DNA of 64,000 bases from positions 62,001 through 126,000 of the forward strand of contig NZ_JACIDH010000007.1 in the NCBI RefSeq assembly GCF_014196255.1, written 5' to 3'. The notes below the pieces were generated by a model. That model ran no database searches. It worked only from the letters and a program-made list of their open reading frames with translations, and was not told the origin of the DNA. Each line of letters opens with the position of its first letter. The first letter of the stretch is position 1. Both the position numbers and the translations under genes were made by a program. This document shows positions 45,393-54,151 of the stretch, piece after piece. The stretch comes from Sphingomonas pseudosanguinis. Lineage in GTDB: Bacteria; Pseudomonadota; Alphaproteobacteria; Sphingomonadales; Sphingomonadaceae.

Positions 45393-47111
45393 TTATCGGC
45401 CATCGATCGGCGGCCGGGTCGGGTCCTGCCACAGGGTAGGTAGAATGTCGGACACGTCGATGTCCTTGTTCGCATCCGGCACTACGCCCAGCATCGCGCC
45501 GACCCGCGTGATGGTGCGGCCGACGACGGGCGCGGCGTTCCAGGCTGCGGTCTTCCACCCGAACGTCTCCTTCGTACCCTGTGGCGAGTCGAGCATCGCC
45601 ACGACGACATAACGCGGCGCATCCATCGGGAAAGCCGCGGCGAAGGTGGCGACGTTGCGCGACCGGTCATAGCCGCCCGCCACCGCGGCCTCGGCCGTGC
45701 CCGTCTTGCCACCGACGCGGTATCCCGGCGCATCGCCCTTGCGACCCGTGCCGCGCATCACGATCAGACGCAACATCTGGCGCATCTTGAAGCTGGTCGC
45801 CTCGCTGATCACGCGGCGGCCCTGCGGCGCATGGCCGGGCGCGACCTTCATCAGCGTGGCCGGACGCCAGATGCCGCCATTGACCAGCGTCGCATAGGCC
45901 GAGGCGAGATGCAGCGGCGTCACCGCGATGCCATGGCCATAGGCGGTCGTCATCGTCGTCGTCCGCGCCCAATAGGTCGGCAGCAGCGGCCGGCCCTTTT
46001 CGCGCAGCTCGATATCGGGCTTGGTGTCGAAGCCCAGCTTCTTGAACATCGCCTGCATCCGCTGCGGCCCGATTTCGTCGGCGACGCGCGCGGTGGCGAT
46101 GTTGGACGAATAGATCAGCGTCTCGGCCATGTTCAGCCAGCGCTTGGGGTCGCCCGCCTCGTCATGGATCGTATAGCCGCCGACCTTGAGCGGATGGGTC
46201 GCGTCGAAGCGGCGCTGCATCGAGGTGACGACGCCATTCTCGATCGCGGTGGCCATGGTGATCGGCTTGAAGGTCGACCCCAACTCGAACACGCTCTGCG
46301 TCGTGATGTTGCGCAGTTCCTCGGTGCCCGCCATGCCGACCCGGTTGGGATTGAAGGTCGGCATCGATACCATCGCCACGACCTCACCGGTATGGACGTC
46401 GAGCACGATGCCGCCACCGGCGCGCGCGCGGAAGGTGTTCATGGCGCGGCCCAGTTCGCTCTCCATCGCCGCCTGGACGCGGGTGTCGATCGACAGGGCG
46501 ACGGGCTGGCCCGCGCGGGCGGGGTTCAGCAGCCGCTCGTCGAGCACGCGCTCCATGCCGCTCACGCCGTGGCCATCGGTCGACAGGAAGCCCAGCGCGT
46601 GCGCGGCCAGCGTCGATTGCGGATAGAGGCGCTGCGTCTCGCGGTCGAAGACGATGCCCGGCTCGCCGATCGCGTTGACCTGCTCGACCAGCGTCGGGCT
46701 GGCGCGGCGTTGCAGATAGACGAAATTGGCCTTGCGGGTAATCTGGTTATAGAACCAGGCCTGGTCGCCGCGATCGGGCATCAGCGCGGCCAAGCGCGCG
46801 GCGATCTCCATCGGATCGCCGATCAGCTTCTTGGGGTGGACCGCGATCGTCCAGCTGTCGATCGTGCGGGCCAGCGGCGATCCGTTGCGGTCGACGATGT
46901 CGCCCCGCGCGGCCAGCGTCGCAGTGCGCTGCGCCGCATCGGCGGGCCCGGCGAAGATGGCGAGCAGGGTCAGCCGCCCGATCACGACCAGCACGGCCGC
47001 GCCGAACAGCATCATCAGCATCATCAGCCGCATATGCGTCGTCGCGACCAGCGCATGGCGCTGGCCGGCGGTACGTTGGCTGGTGGAGGGACGCGCGACG
47101 AGAACGCTCAA
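45393..47111 (-). CDS. ftsI: Septal peptidoglycan transpeptidase FtsI (PBP3)
   Basis: The 572-residue class B penicillin-binding protein cross-links septal peptidoglycan. It has one membrane helix (about 28-54), the PBP dimerisation domain, and a transpeptidase domain with S279-T-F-K282 (nucleophile), S335-S-N337 and K469-T-G-T472. The start overlaps the ftsL stop by four bases. Confidence 0.97.
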   Translation of the reverse strand: MSVLVARPSTSQRTAGQRHALVATTHMRLMMLMMLFGAAVLVVIGRLTLLAIFAGPADAAQRTATLAARGDIVDRNGSPLARTIDSWTIAVHPKKLIGDPMEIAARLAALMPDRGDQAWFYNQITRKANFVYLQRRASPTLVEQVNAIGEPGIVFDRETQRLYPQSTLAAHALGFLSTDGHGVSGMERVLDERLLNPARAGQPVALSIDTRVQAAMESELGRAMNTFRARAGGGIVLDVHTGEVVAMVSMPTFNPNRVGMAGTEELRNITTQSVFELGSTFKPITMATAIENGVVTSMQRRFDATHPLKVGGYTIHDEAGDPKRWLNMAETLIYSSNIATARVADEIGPQRMQAMFKKLGFDTKPDIELREKGRPLLPTYWARTTTMTTAYGHGIAVTPLHLASAYATLVNGGIWRPATLMKVAPGHAPQGRRVISEATSFKMRQMLRLIVMRGTGRKGDAPGYRVGGKTGTAEAAVAGGYDRSRNVATFAAAFPMDAPRYVVVAMLDSPQGTKETFGWKTAAWNAAPVVGRTITRVGAMLGVVPDANKDIDVSDILPTLWQDPTRPPIDGR

Positions 47112-47761
47112 CGCTGCCGCCGCGATTCGGACTTGGCCCCCTTCAGGATGTCACCCAGCGTCGTGTCGGACAGCAGCTGGCGGTCGAGCATCGCCACCGC
47201 CTGCGGCCGCACCTTGGCGACGGCGGCAGCGGTGCGCACCTGCGCGATCGGCGCGGGCTTGCCGACCTTGGCGGTCACGATCCGCTCGGACACGGCCTTG
47301 ACCACCTGCGGCTTGGGCAGATCGACCTTGGCCAGCTTGACGACGGGGGCGGGCGCGATCGTCTGGATGTTGGGCTGGGCGGCGGGAACAGGCAGCGGCT
47401 CGACCGGCTGCGGCTGCGAGGGGACGAGAAGGGCGGCGGTCTGGATCGCGCCGCCGGCAGGGCCGCGCCTCACGTCGAGCGAGGCGAGCTGCGTCTCGTC
47501 CCCGACGAACTGGCCTGCGATCGGCGCGGTCAGGGCCAGCGTGTCGCCGTTCCACTTCTCGAGCTGCGCCAAGTTCGCGCGCGTGTCGAACTCGGTCTCC
47601 AGCGCGCGGATGTCGCGCTCGGCGGTGCGGATGCGCGTGTTGACGTCGTCGAGCTTCTTGCGCTCCGCCGCGACCTGGAGCGAGACCAGGTAGAAGCCCA
47701 GGACGACCGCCACGCAGCTCCCGAACCACCCTATCCCCTTCAACCGATACGCCGCCGTCAT
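47108..47761 (-). CDS. ftsL: Cell division protein FtsL with an extended C-terminus
   Basis: The 217-residue protein has a short basic N-terminus, one membrane helix (about 9-30) and a periplasmic coiled coil ([32 protein letters not shown]), the FtsL layout. It is nearly twice the usual length because of a Pro/Val/Ala-rich tail of about 120 residues. Position between rsmH and ftsI identifies it better than sequence. The ATG overlaps the rsmH stop. Confidence 0.88.
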   Translation of the reverse strand: MTAAYRLKGIGWFGSCVAVVLGFYLVSLQVAAERKKLDDVNTRIRTAERDIRALETEFDTRANLAQLEKWNGDTLALTAPIAGQFVGDETQLASLDVRRGPAGGAIQTAALLVPSQPQPVEPLPVPAAQPNIQTIAPAPVVKLAKVDLPKPQVVKAVSERIVTAKVGKPAPIAQVRTAAAVAKVRPQAVAMLDRQLLSDTTLGDILKGAKSESRRQR

Positions 47762-48738
47762 ACGCCCAACTCCTGAGTCAACTCGCCCCCCGGCGCCCAC
47801 CCCTGCCCCGCCGACCAGGCGGGGGATTCCGTTCGCGTCGCGAAACGCAGCGTGGCCGAACGCGCGCGCGGGTTGCGCGCCAGCTCGGCGGCGCCTGCCC
47901 GCACGGCCTTGCCGACCGCGGTAAACGTCGGTGCCCGCGCCGCCGCCTGCTGCGGCAGATGGCGCGAGCCGCCCGGCAACTGACCGGCCCGCTCCCGAAA
48001 GAAGCGCTTCACCATCCGGTCTTCCAGACTGTGGAAGGTCACAATCGCCAATCGGCCACCCGGCTTCAACGCGCGCTCGGCCGCCGCCAGCCCCTCGGCC
48101 AGTTCATCCAGCTCGCGGTTCACATGGATGCGGATCGCCTGGAAGGTCCGCGTCGCCGGGTCCTTCTTGTCATGCGGGCGATAACCGAGCGCACGGCGGA
48201 CCACGGCGGCCAACTCGCCGGTGCGGGTCAGCGGGCGGGCCGCGACGATCGCCTGTGCCACGCGGCGCGAGCGCGGCTCCTCGCCATAATGATAGAGGAC
48301 GTCGGCGATCGCGGCTTCGTCGGCGGTGTTCAGGAAATCCGCCGCCGACTCGCCTGCCTGCGCCATGCGCATGTCGAGCGGCCCGTCGCCCTGGAAGGAA
48401 AAGCCGCGCTCGGCCTGGTCGAGCTGCATCGACGACACGCCGATGTCGAGCACGACACCGTCGACCGGCGCCGGCAGCGCCTGGTCCAGCCCGGAGAACT
48501 CGCGGTGGACCAGAGTCAGCCCCGGCTCGGCCTGGACCAGCGCCTGGCCATTGGCGATGGCATCGGGATCGCGGTCGAAGGCGATGACCTTCGCCCCCCG
48601 GCCCAGCATCGCACGGGTATAGCCGCCTGCCCCGAACGTGCCGTCGACATGCGTCTCGCCGGGCGTGATGGCGAGCGCATCGAGCACTTCGTCGAGCAGG
48701 ACGGGGATGTGCGGGGCGTCGTTGACGGTGGGGCTCAC
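47758..48738 (-). CDS. rsmH: 16S rRNA m4C1402 methyltransferase RsmH
   Basis: The 326-residue SAM-dependent enzyme (formerly MraW) methylates N4 of C1402 in 16S rRNA. It has [13 protein letters not shown], the SAM loop [33 protein letters not shown] and [15 protein letters not shown]. It starts with GTG, overlapping the mraZ stop as GTGA. Confidence 0.97.
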   Translation of the reverse strand: MSPTVNDAPHIPVLLDEVLDALAITPGETHVDGTFGAGGYTRAMLGRGAKVIAFDRDPDAIANGQALVQAEPGLTLVHREFSGLDQALPAPVDGVVLDIGVSSMQLDQAERGFSFQGDGPLDMRMAQAGESAADFLNTADEAAIADVLYHYGEEPRSRRVAQAIVAARPLTRTGELAAVVRRALGYRPHDKKDPATRTFQAIRIHVNRELDELAEGLAAAERALKPGGRLAIVTFHSLEDRMVKRFFRERAGQLPGGSRHLPQQAAARAPTFTAVGKAVRAGAAELARNPRARSATLRFATRTESPAWSAGQGWAPGGELTQELGV

Positions 48739-49235
48739 AGCGCGATCCCCTTTTCGTGGCAGTGGAAGCGCGCGGCGGAGATCATCTTGGCCGGCAGGCC
48801 CGGCGTCTCGACCAACGTCTTGGGGTCCCAGATTTCGATATAGTCGAACGTGCCCCAGAAAAAGGCGTGCGCGGTGATGCCGGCATGGAAGCGGGGAAAG
48901 CCCGGCATGATGAAACGGCCCGAGCCATCGAAGGGCACGGCTTCGCCATTCGCCAGATCGCGCTTGATATTGTAATCGATCCGGCCATCGGGACCACGCG
49001 ACATCTCGGTCCGTGCGTCCAATTCCTTTTTCAGCACCGCGACATAACCCGGGTCATAAGCGATCAGACAGCGCTCGGTTTCGTGAACGGCGATGATGAT
49101 CGTTCCGCCGTCTTTTCCATCGGGGCGCGGCGCGTTCTGGGCCAGGGTGGAGCGAAGGGCGTTAGGGATGGCGACGCGACCCTTGTCGTCGACAAGGCCA
49201 ATGCCACTTCCCTGATACAAACCCCGTTCGGACAC
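48735..49235 (-). CDS. mraZ: Transcriptional regulator MraZ
   Basis: The product (166 residues from GTG at 49235) has two SpoVT-AbrB-like swapped-hairpin domains ([14 protein letters not shown] near the N-terminus; [14 protein letters not shown] in the second half). MraZ binds repeats upstream of its own gene and controls the dcw cluster. GAGG lies five bases before the GTG; an ATG 15 bases upstream (49250) and a third start at 49280 are alternatives. It is the first gene of the cluster. Confidence 0.92.
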   Translation of the reverse strand: MSERGLYQGSGIGLVDDKGRVAIPNALRSTLAQNAPRPDGKDGGTIIIAVHETERCLIAYDPGYVAVLKKELDARTEMSRGPDGRIDYNIKRDLANGEAVPFDGSGRFIMPGFPRFHAGITAHAFFWGTFDYIEIWDPKTLVETPGLPAKMISAARFHCHEKGIAL

Positions 49236-49361
49236 GCCAACCTCGCACATGGCGCGCACGGCCTCACTGCCCCGAACCACGACCCTCGCCGCGATCCGAC
49301 CATCTTACGACAACAGTGAGCCTGCCCCTCTGTTGGGGTAAGATTTACCTATAGCAACGGC

Positions 49362-49395
49362 GGGAGGCAACGGGATTTTTGGGGATAAGCGGGGA
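49362..49395 (-). promoter_or_regulatory. Candidate MraZ operator: four GGGA repeats with 10-bp period
   Basis: On the plus strand GGGA occurs at 49362, 49372, 49382 and 49392, each exactly one helical turn apart and each preceded by C or G. On the minus strand, which is the mraZ coding strand, these read TCCC. The array lies about 130 bp before the mraZ start. Known MraZ sites are short G-rich direct repeats (TGGG with about 5-base gaps in E. coli), so the layout matches while the spacing is one base longer. A possible TTGCCT-N17-TAAATC promoter sits just downstream on the minus strand. Confidence 0.6.
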
Positions 49396-49807
49396 AATCG
49401 CCCCGAATATGGGACTTATGCGATGAACCGCCGGGCGCATGACGGGAAACGCGCCCAAGCCTATTAACCACAAAGCCCGGAAATCCGGGCTTATGGTGCC
49501 CTTTCCCCGATTTTCCCCGGCGATTTGCGGCGGTCGTTCGGCGCGACACGCGGGCCCGAAATTTTACGATCGAGCCTGCATCTCCGGGTCCGGAATCGGC
49601 ATGTTCCCGATTCGGTCCGGAATGGACGGACCTGGGCTGAATCGGCGCTCGCCTTACTCCTCACCTGGAAGGAGTGATGGCAGGCCGAAAGCCTGACGGA
49701 TGAGTGTCGCCGATGGTGAGGTCAGAGCTTCGTTCGCCGCCAGTTACGCCCCTCCACCATGCTGCGCATGCCCCCTCCCCTTGCAGGGGCGGAATAGAGA
49801 GGGAGGA
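49396..49807. other. Intergenic region upstream of the dcw cluster
   Basis: About 400 bp without a supported gene. The left half is relatively AT-rich for the window with GAAATTTTACGATCG-like stretches; the right half (from 49663) is made of GC-rich repeats. The gene to the right reads toward mraZ on the same strand, so this region also holds its 3' end. Confidence 0.55.
49663..49794. repeat. GC-rich intergenic repeat pair
   Basis: The stretch starts CACCTGGAAGGAGTGATGGC then AGGCCGAAAGCCTGACGG, and ends CCCCCTCCCCTTGCAGGGGC. It is the reverse-oriented counterpart of the elements near 6.4, 16.6 and 21.1 kb. Confidence 0.7.
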
Positions 49808-50086
49808 TCAGGGTTGCGCCGACTCCGCCGGTGCCTGGCTGTTGACCGGCGCGGGGGCCACGCCCAGTTCGGCCAGCGGCTCGTTGGTCGGTGCGGTGGT
49901 GTTGGTCGCGGCCATATCGGCGACCATGTTGGTCTGGGCCGCCCCCGCGACCGCCGCCGGCGGTTCGTCGCGGTTCAGCGAGCCGAGGATCGTGCTGGCG
50001 AGCGCGATCAGCAATATCACGGCGGCCAGGCCGATCATGCCGACTTTGACACGCTGCATGATATGATGGTGGTCGTGTGACTTCAT
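49808..50086 (-). CDS. Small single-pass membrane protein of unknown function
   Basis: The 92-residue product has a His-rich N-terminus (MKSHDHHHIMQRVKVG), one membrane helix (about 16-37, MIGLAAVILLIALASTILGS) and a Pro/Ala/Thr-rich outer segment. The ATG at 50086 gives a compact protein; a GTG five codons upstream is possible. It follows cysK by 66 bp on the same strand. No function is recognised. Confidence 0.65.
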   Translation of the reverse strand: MKSHDHHHIMQRVKVGMIGLAAVILLIALASTILGSLNRDEPPAAVAGAAQTNMVADMAATNTTAPTNEPLAELGVAPAPVNSQAPAESAQP

Positions 50087-50152
50087 GGAATTCTGTATCA
50101 CTATCGTGCGCCTGCGCTTCTGTCGACCGCCGGACGCAAACGGTTCCGGCGC

Positions 50153-51118
50153 TTACAGTCCCTTCTCGGCCCGCCACGCCGGGTCATGGAGCGTGGAGAG
50201 GTAGCGAAACCCCGTATCGCACAAAATGGTTGCGATCCGCTTATTCGGCCCCAGCGAACGCGCCAGCGCCACCGCACCCGCGACGTTGATGCCCGAGGAC
50301 AGGCCAAGGCACAGCCCCTCCTCGCTCAAAAGCCGCTGCACCCAGTACCAGCCATCGGCGTCGGAGATGCGGAACTGCGCATCGACCGGCGCGCCGTCGA
50401 GATTGGCGGTGATCCGCCCCTGCCCGATACCCTCGGCCACCGACGACCCTTCGGACTTCAGCTCGCCACAGGCATAATAATTGTAGAGCGCCGCGCCATG
50501 CGGGTCGCTGAGCGCGATGACGACATTCTCATCATGCGCCTTCAGCCCCATGCCGACCCCCGCAAAGGTGCCGCCGGTCCCCGCCGCGCAGGTGAAGCCG
50601 TCGACCCGCCCATGCATCTGGTTCCAGATCTCCTCGGCGGTGCCCACGATATGCGCGCGGCGATTGGCGATATTGTCGAACTGGTTGGCCCAGATCGCAT
50701 TCTCCGTCTCCTCGGCGATCCGGCGCGAGGTGTGGACGAAGTGACAGGGGCTGGAATAGGGCGCGGCCGGCACCAGGACCAGCTCGGCCCCGAGCGCGCG
50801 CAGCGTGTCCATCTTCTCGCGACTCTGCGTCTCGGGCATCACGATGATCGTGCGATAGCCCTTGGCGTTGGCGACCAGCGCCAGCCCGATGCCGGTATTG
50901 CCCGCCGTCCCCTCGACGATCGTGCCGCCGGGGCGCAGCGCGCCGCGCGCCTCGGCATCCTCGACGATGAACAGCGCGGCGCGATCCTTCACGCTCGCCC
51001 CCGGATTGGCGAATTCGCACTTGCCGAAGATGTCGCATCCGGTGGCCTCGCTCGGCCCTTTCAACCGGACGAGCGGGGTGTTGCCGATCAGGGCCAGGGT
51101 ATCGGGGGTCGCATCCAT
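50153..51118 (-). CDS. cysK: Cysteine synthase A (O-acetylserine sulfhydrylase)
   Basis: The 321-residue PLP enzyme makes cysteine from O-acetylserine and sulfide. The PLP lysine is K44 in NPGASVKDRAA; the phosphate-binding loop is EGTAGNTGIGLA; substrate loop and C-terminal residues (GLSSGINVAGAV) are present. The frame stays open for 177 codons upstream, but the family's normal start (MDATPDTLALIGNTPLVRL) fixes 51118. Some cystathionine-type relatives look alike, so substrate could differ. Confidence 0.9.
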   Translation of the reverse strand: MDATPDTLALIGNTPLVRLKGPSEATGCDIFGKCEFANPGASVKDRAALFIVEDAEARGALRPGGTIVEGTAGNTGIGLALVANAKGYRTIIVMPETQSREKMDTLRALGAELVLVPAAPYSSPCHFVHTSRRIAEETENAIWANQFDNIANRRAHIVGTAEEIWNQMHGRVDGFTCAAGTGGTFAGVGMGLKAHDENVVIALSDPHGAALYNYYACGELKSEGSSVAEGIGQGRITANLDGAPVDAQFRISDADGWYWVQRLLSEEGLCLGLSSGINVAGAVALARSLGPNKRIATILCDTGFRYLSTLHDPAWRAEKGL

Positions 51119-51287
51119 GATCGCTAGATGGCCTCTGCCCCGGGCCACGGCAAGCAAAGCCTTGCTTGCCCACCCCAAAGCCCCATCATCGACCGGATCG
51201 CGACGTCCGCTTGCACCATTCCGGTGAACGCTACGGCATCTATCGACTTGACGCATGGTTGCTGCATTTGCGAAGCACCGCCCCGCT

Positions 51288-51674
51288 ATGAAGAGCCTCC
51301 TCCCCCTCATCGTCGCCGCACCGCTGTTCGCCCTGGCAGCGTGCAATTCGCAGCCCAGCCAGCCCGAGGTCGTCGACACCAATCCCGACCCCATGGCCAA
51401 CATCCTCGCCAATCGCGCGCCGGTGGAACTGCCGCCCGCGATCAAGGCCGACAAGACCTTCCGCTGCAAGGACCAGAGCCTGGCCTTCGTCACCTTCTTC
51501 CAGGGCGACAAGCAGGCCAATGTCCGCCTGAAGCAGGGCGACACCCCGGTGAAGCTGACCGCGCCGGCCGCCGGTGAGGCGCTGACCGCCGAGGGCGGCT
51601 GGAAGATGACGGGTGACGAGAAGAACATCACCCTGACCACCCCGAACAAGGCCGCGCAGACCTGCCACGTCTGA
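51288..51674 (+). CDS. Lipoprotein, possibly MliC-like lysozyme inhibitor
   Basis: The 128-residue product has a lipoprotein signal peptide with lipobox LAAC (about residues 1-20). After a linker comes a ~75-residue domain with Cys at both ends (FRCKDQSLAFVTFFQG ... AAQTCHV) and the phrase AEGGWKMTGDEKNITLT. This agrees with the MliC/PliC type of c-type lysozyme inhibitor, but similarity is modest. The gene has its own terminator and is divergent from cysK. Confidence 0.65.
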   Translation: MKSLLPLIVAAPLFALAACNSQPSQPEVVDTNPDPMANILANRAPVELPPAIKADKTFRCKDQSLAFVTFFQGDKQANVRLKQGDTPVKLTAPAAGEALTAEGGWKMTGDEKNITLTTPNKAAQTCHV

Positions 51675-51729
51675 GGCCATGAAAGCCTTCGCGTTCGAAT
51701 ATCGGACGATAGGGACTTGATCGAAAACC

Positions 51730-51763
51730 GGCCGGCGGGGATACCTCCGCTGGCCTTTTTCTT
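51730..51763 (+). terminator. Terminator of the lipoprotein gene
   Basis: GGCCGGCGG pairs with CCGCTGGCC (one G-U pair) and runs into TTTTTCTT. Confidence 0.85.
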
Positions 51764-51794
51764 GTGAGGTACAGCCGGGAGGTCGAAGAACCGC

Positions 51795-52508
51795 GTGGCC
51801 GCGATCGCGATTTACAGTCTGAAGGGGGGCGTGGGAAAGACCAGCATGGCGGTCAATCTCGCCTGGTGTGCCGCAAGTCTTTGTGCGCGCCGGACTTTGC
51901 TATGGGACCTCGACCCCCAGGCCGCCTCGACCTGGCTGCTCGGCGGCCCGGCGCGCGGGGATCAGGCGCAGGCCATCTTCTCGCGCGACATCGCGGTCGA
52001 CCGGCTGGTGCGCAAGACGGACATCCCCCGCCTGTCGCTGATCGGGGCCGATGATTCGCTGCGCGGCCTAGATTTCCTGTTCCATGCGCTCGACAAGAAG
52101 AAGCGGCTCGACAAGCTGATCGACGGGCTGGACGATTACGACCGCATCGTCCTCGACTGCCCGCCCGGCCTGACCGAGACGACCGAACAGGTGCTGCGCG
52201 CCGCCGATCTGATCGTGGTGCCGGTCGTCCCCTCCGCGCTCGCCACCCGCGCGCTGGAAGTGGTCGATACGCATGTCCGCGGCCGGGTGCCGCTATTGCC
52301 CGTCCATGTCATGGTCGACCGCCGCCGCAAGCTCCATGCCGAGGCGGTCGCCGCCCAGCCCGACTGGCCCGTCATCCCGATGGCGAGCGTGGTCGAGGCG
52401 ATGGGCGAGCACCGCGCCCCCGTCGGCGCCTTCGCCCCCCGCAGCGCGGCGACGCAGGCCTATAGCGAGTTGTGGCGCACCGTCGAACGGCGGCTGACCA
52501 GCAGATGA
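51795..52508 (+). CDS. ParA family ATPase
   Basis: The 237-residue protein has the deviant Walker A box SLKGGVGKTSMAVNLAW near the N-terminus, WDLDPQAASTW (switch I) and VLDCPPGLTET (Walker B). There is no DNA-binding extension and no ParB gene next to it, so it is an orphan ParA/MinD-type ATPase rather than the chromosome partition pair. It starts with GTG, with GGGAGG about 13 bases before. It overlaps aat by four bases. Confidence 0.85.
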   Translation: MAAIAIYSLKGGVGKTSMAVNLAWCAASLCARRTLLWDLDPQAASTWLLGGPARGDQAQAIFSRDIAVDRLVRKTDIPRLSLIGADDSLRGLDFLFHALDKKKRLDKLIDGLDDYDRIVLDCPPGLTETTEQVLRAADLIVVPVVPSALATRALEVVDTHVRGRVPLLPVHVMVDRRRKLHAEAVAAQPDWPVIPMASVVEAMGEHRAPVGAFAPRSAATQAYSELWRTVERRLTSR

Positions 52509-53251
52509 GCACCGGGGCCATCGAACGCCTGACCCCGCACCTCGTCCTAGGGGCCTATGCGGTCGGTGTGTTCCCGATGGCCGATACGCGCGATACCGAT
52601 CACGTCTATTGGGTGGAGCCGCGCAAGCGCGCCGTCCTGCCGCTCGACGGGTTTCATCTGTCGCGCTCGCTGCGCAAGACGGTCGCATCCGACCGGTTCC
52701 GCGTGACCGCCGACACCGCGTTCGAATCGATCATCCGGCTATGCGCCGAAAGCGTCGCCGACCGGCCCGAGACCTGGATCAACTACGCCATCGAGCGGGT
52801 GTTCATCGACCTGTTCGACATGGGCTTTGCCCATTCGATCGAATGCTGGGACGGCGACGAGCTGGTCGGTGGCCTCTATGGCCTGAGCCTGGGCCGCGCC
52901 TTTTTCGGCGAATCGATGGTCAGCCGGCGGACCGATGCGTCCAAGGTCGCGCTGGTCTGGCTGGTCGCACGGCTGCGCGCGGGCGGCTATAATCTGCTCG
53001 ACTGCCAGTTCCAGACGCCGCACCTCGCCACCATGGGCGCGGTCGAGATCGGGCGCGACGATTATGTCGCGCTATTGTCCGATGCGTTGGCGGGCGTGGT
53101 CGGCCCCGGTGCGTCCGCCGCCGGAGCCTCAGCCCCCGGCGATTTCGGCGCGCTCGACCGTCTGGGTGCAGGCCCCGGCGCTGCGGCCGGCACCGTGTCG
53201 GGACCGGTTTCGGGCCAGGACATCGTGCAGTTCTTGGCCCAGACGTCATAG
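52505..53251 (+). CDS. aat: Leucyl/phenylalanyl-tRNA--protein transferase
   Basis: The 248-residue enzyme adds Leu or Phe to N-terminal Arg or Lys, marking proteins for ClpS/ClpAP. It has LVLGAYAVGVFPMAD, VYWVEPRKRAVLPLDGFHLS, ETWINYAIERVFIDLFDMGF, AHSIECWDG, GGLYGLSLGRAFFGESM and LLDCQFQTPHLATMGAVEI. The tail ends QDIVQFLAQTS, similar to other alphaproteobacterial Aat ends. The last 190 bp overlap the convergent DUF2155 gene. Confidence 0.93.
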   Translation: MSTGAIERLTPHLVLGAYAVGVFPMADTRDTDHVYWVEPRKRAVLPLDGFHLSRSLRKTVASDRFRVTADTAFESIIRLCAESVADRPETWINYAIERVFIDLFDMGFAHSIECWDGDELVGGLYGLSLGRAFFGESMVSRRTDASKVALVWLVARLRAGGYNLLDCQFQTPHLATMGAVEIGRDDYVALLSDALAGVVGPGASAAGASAPGDFGALDRLGAGPGAAAGTVSGPVSGQDIVQFLAQTS

Positions 53252-53730
53252 ACCGGATGCTGGACGACGTTCAGCGCCGGCCGTTCCTTGAACACCCAGC
53301 CCGAAAAGACACGCCGCCACTTCTGATCCGCGCCATGCACGTCCAGCTGGACGAAGGCCCCGGTCAGCTGCTCGGTTTCCCAGGACGCTGTCTTTTCGCA
53401 GGCGCGCAGGCGGACGATCGCGTCGCCGACACGCACCGCCTGGCCGGGCTTGAGCGTCAGCTCGCGCGATACGCCGTTCCGCTTGTTGAGCAGGCCGACC
53501 ACCGCCACCCGCTCCGCCATCGGCGTGCCACCGGTCGGCAGGCCCGCCTGGCCCGCATCGACCGATTCGATGCCCGACGCGCCGCCGGGGCGATCGGGCA
53601 GGATCTGGCTGACGGCCGATTCGTCGCCACGCGCCGCGCGATCATCGGTCAGCGCCTGATAGCCGAACCAGCCACCGGCCCCGAGCGCGGCGGCCAGCAC
53701 TGCGCCGGCCAGCCAGCGGGTCTTGTTCAC
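53062..53730 (-). CDS. DUF2155 exported protein
   Basis: The 222-residue product has an N-terminal membrane anchor or signal (about 1-26) and the DUF2155 core (RVAVVGLLNKRNGVSRELTL, LRACEKTASWETEQLTGAFV, VFSGWVFKERPALNVVQHPV, YDVWAKNC), with two conserved cysteines. A Pro/Ala-rich tail of about 50 residues follows and lies opposite the end of aat. Function is unknown; members usually sit beside NDUFA12. It begins with GTG, overlapping the NDUFA12 stop (GTGA). Confidence 0.85.
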   Translation of the reverse strand: MNKTRWLAGAVLAAALGAGGWFGYQALTDDRAARGDESAVSQILPDRPGGASGIESVDAGQAGLPTGGTPMAERVAVVGLLNKRNGVSRELTLKPGQAVRVGDAIVRLRACEKTASWETEQLTGAFVQLDVHGADQKWRRVFSGWVFKERPALNVVQHPVYDVWAKNCTMSWPETGPDTVPAAAPGPAPRRSSAPKSPGAEAPAADAPGPTTPANASDNSAT

Positions 53731-54119
53731 CCCTCGGGCGTCCAGGCTTCATAGTCGCCGGTCGCGGCGGCACGCTGGCCACCCTTTTCCAGCGCGCCCG
53801 ACGGACGATAGGCGAGCGCGGTGCCCGTCATGTTGGGGATGGCCGGCTTCTGCCAGGCGCGACGCGGCGGCAGCGAGCGGTCGGGCACGTCCTCGACCTG
53901 ATGATGCAGCCAGCTGAACCATTCCGCCGGCACGCGGCTGGCATCGTTCGAGCCCTTGTAGATGACCCAGCGGCGCGGACGCCCGGCGGTGTCGCTGCCG
54001 CCCTCGTAATAGACGTTGCCGTGCGCGTCCTCGCCCACCTGCGCCTTGCCGCGCAGACCGAACCAGGTGCCAATGGTGGCGCCGTTCCACCAGGTGAAGG
54101 GATTGAGGTTGATGCCCAT
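53727..54119 (-). CDS. NADH:ubiquinone oxidoreductase accessory subunit NDUFA12 family
   Basis: The 130-residue protein matches the NDUFA12/B17.2 family, an accessory subunit of complex I found in mitochondria and alphaproteobacteria. Diagnostic segments are FTWWNGATIGTWF, GRPRRWVIYKGSNDASRVPA, EWFSWLHHQVEDVPD and the tail GDYEAWTPEG. The start at 54119 gives MGINLNPFTWWN; the frame upstream belongs to the next gene's opposite frame. It is coupled to the DUF2155 gene. Confidence 0.92.
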   Translation of the reverse strand: MGINLNPFTWWNGATIGTWFGLRGKAQVGEDAHGNVYYEGGSDTAGRPRRWVIYKGSNDASRVPAEWFSWLHHQVEDVPDRSLPPRRAWQKPAIPNMTGTALAYRPSGALEKGGQRAAATGDYEAWTPEG

Positions 54120-54151
54120 GACGCGCCGTGTAGCCCGGCTCTCGCCAGCCT

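Noticed and set aside
51119..51649. 177-codon N-terminal extension of cysK
   Set aside because: It overlaps the divergent lipoprotein gene, and the normal CysK start is obvious at 51118.
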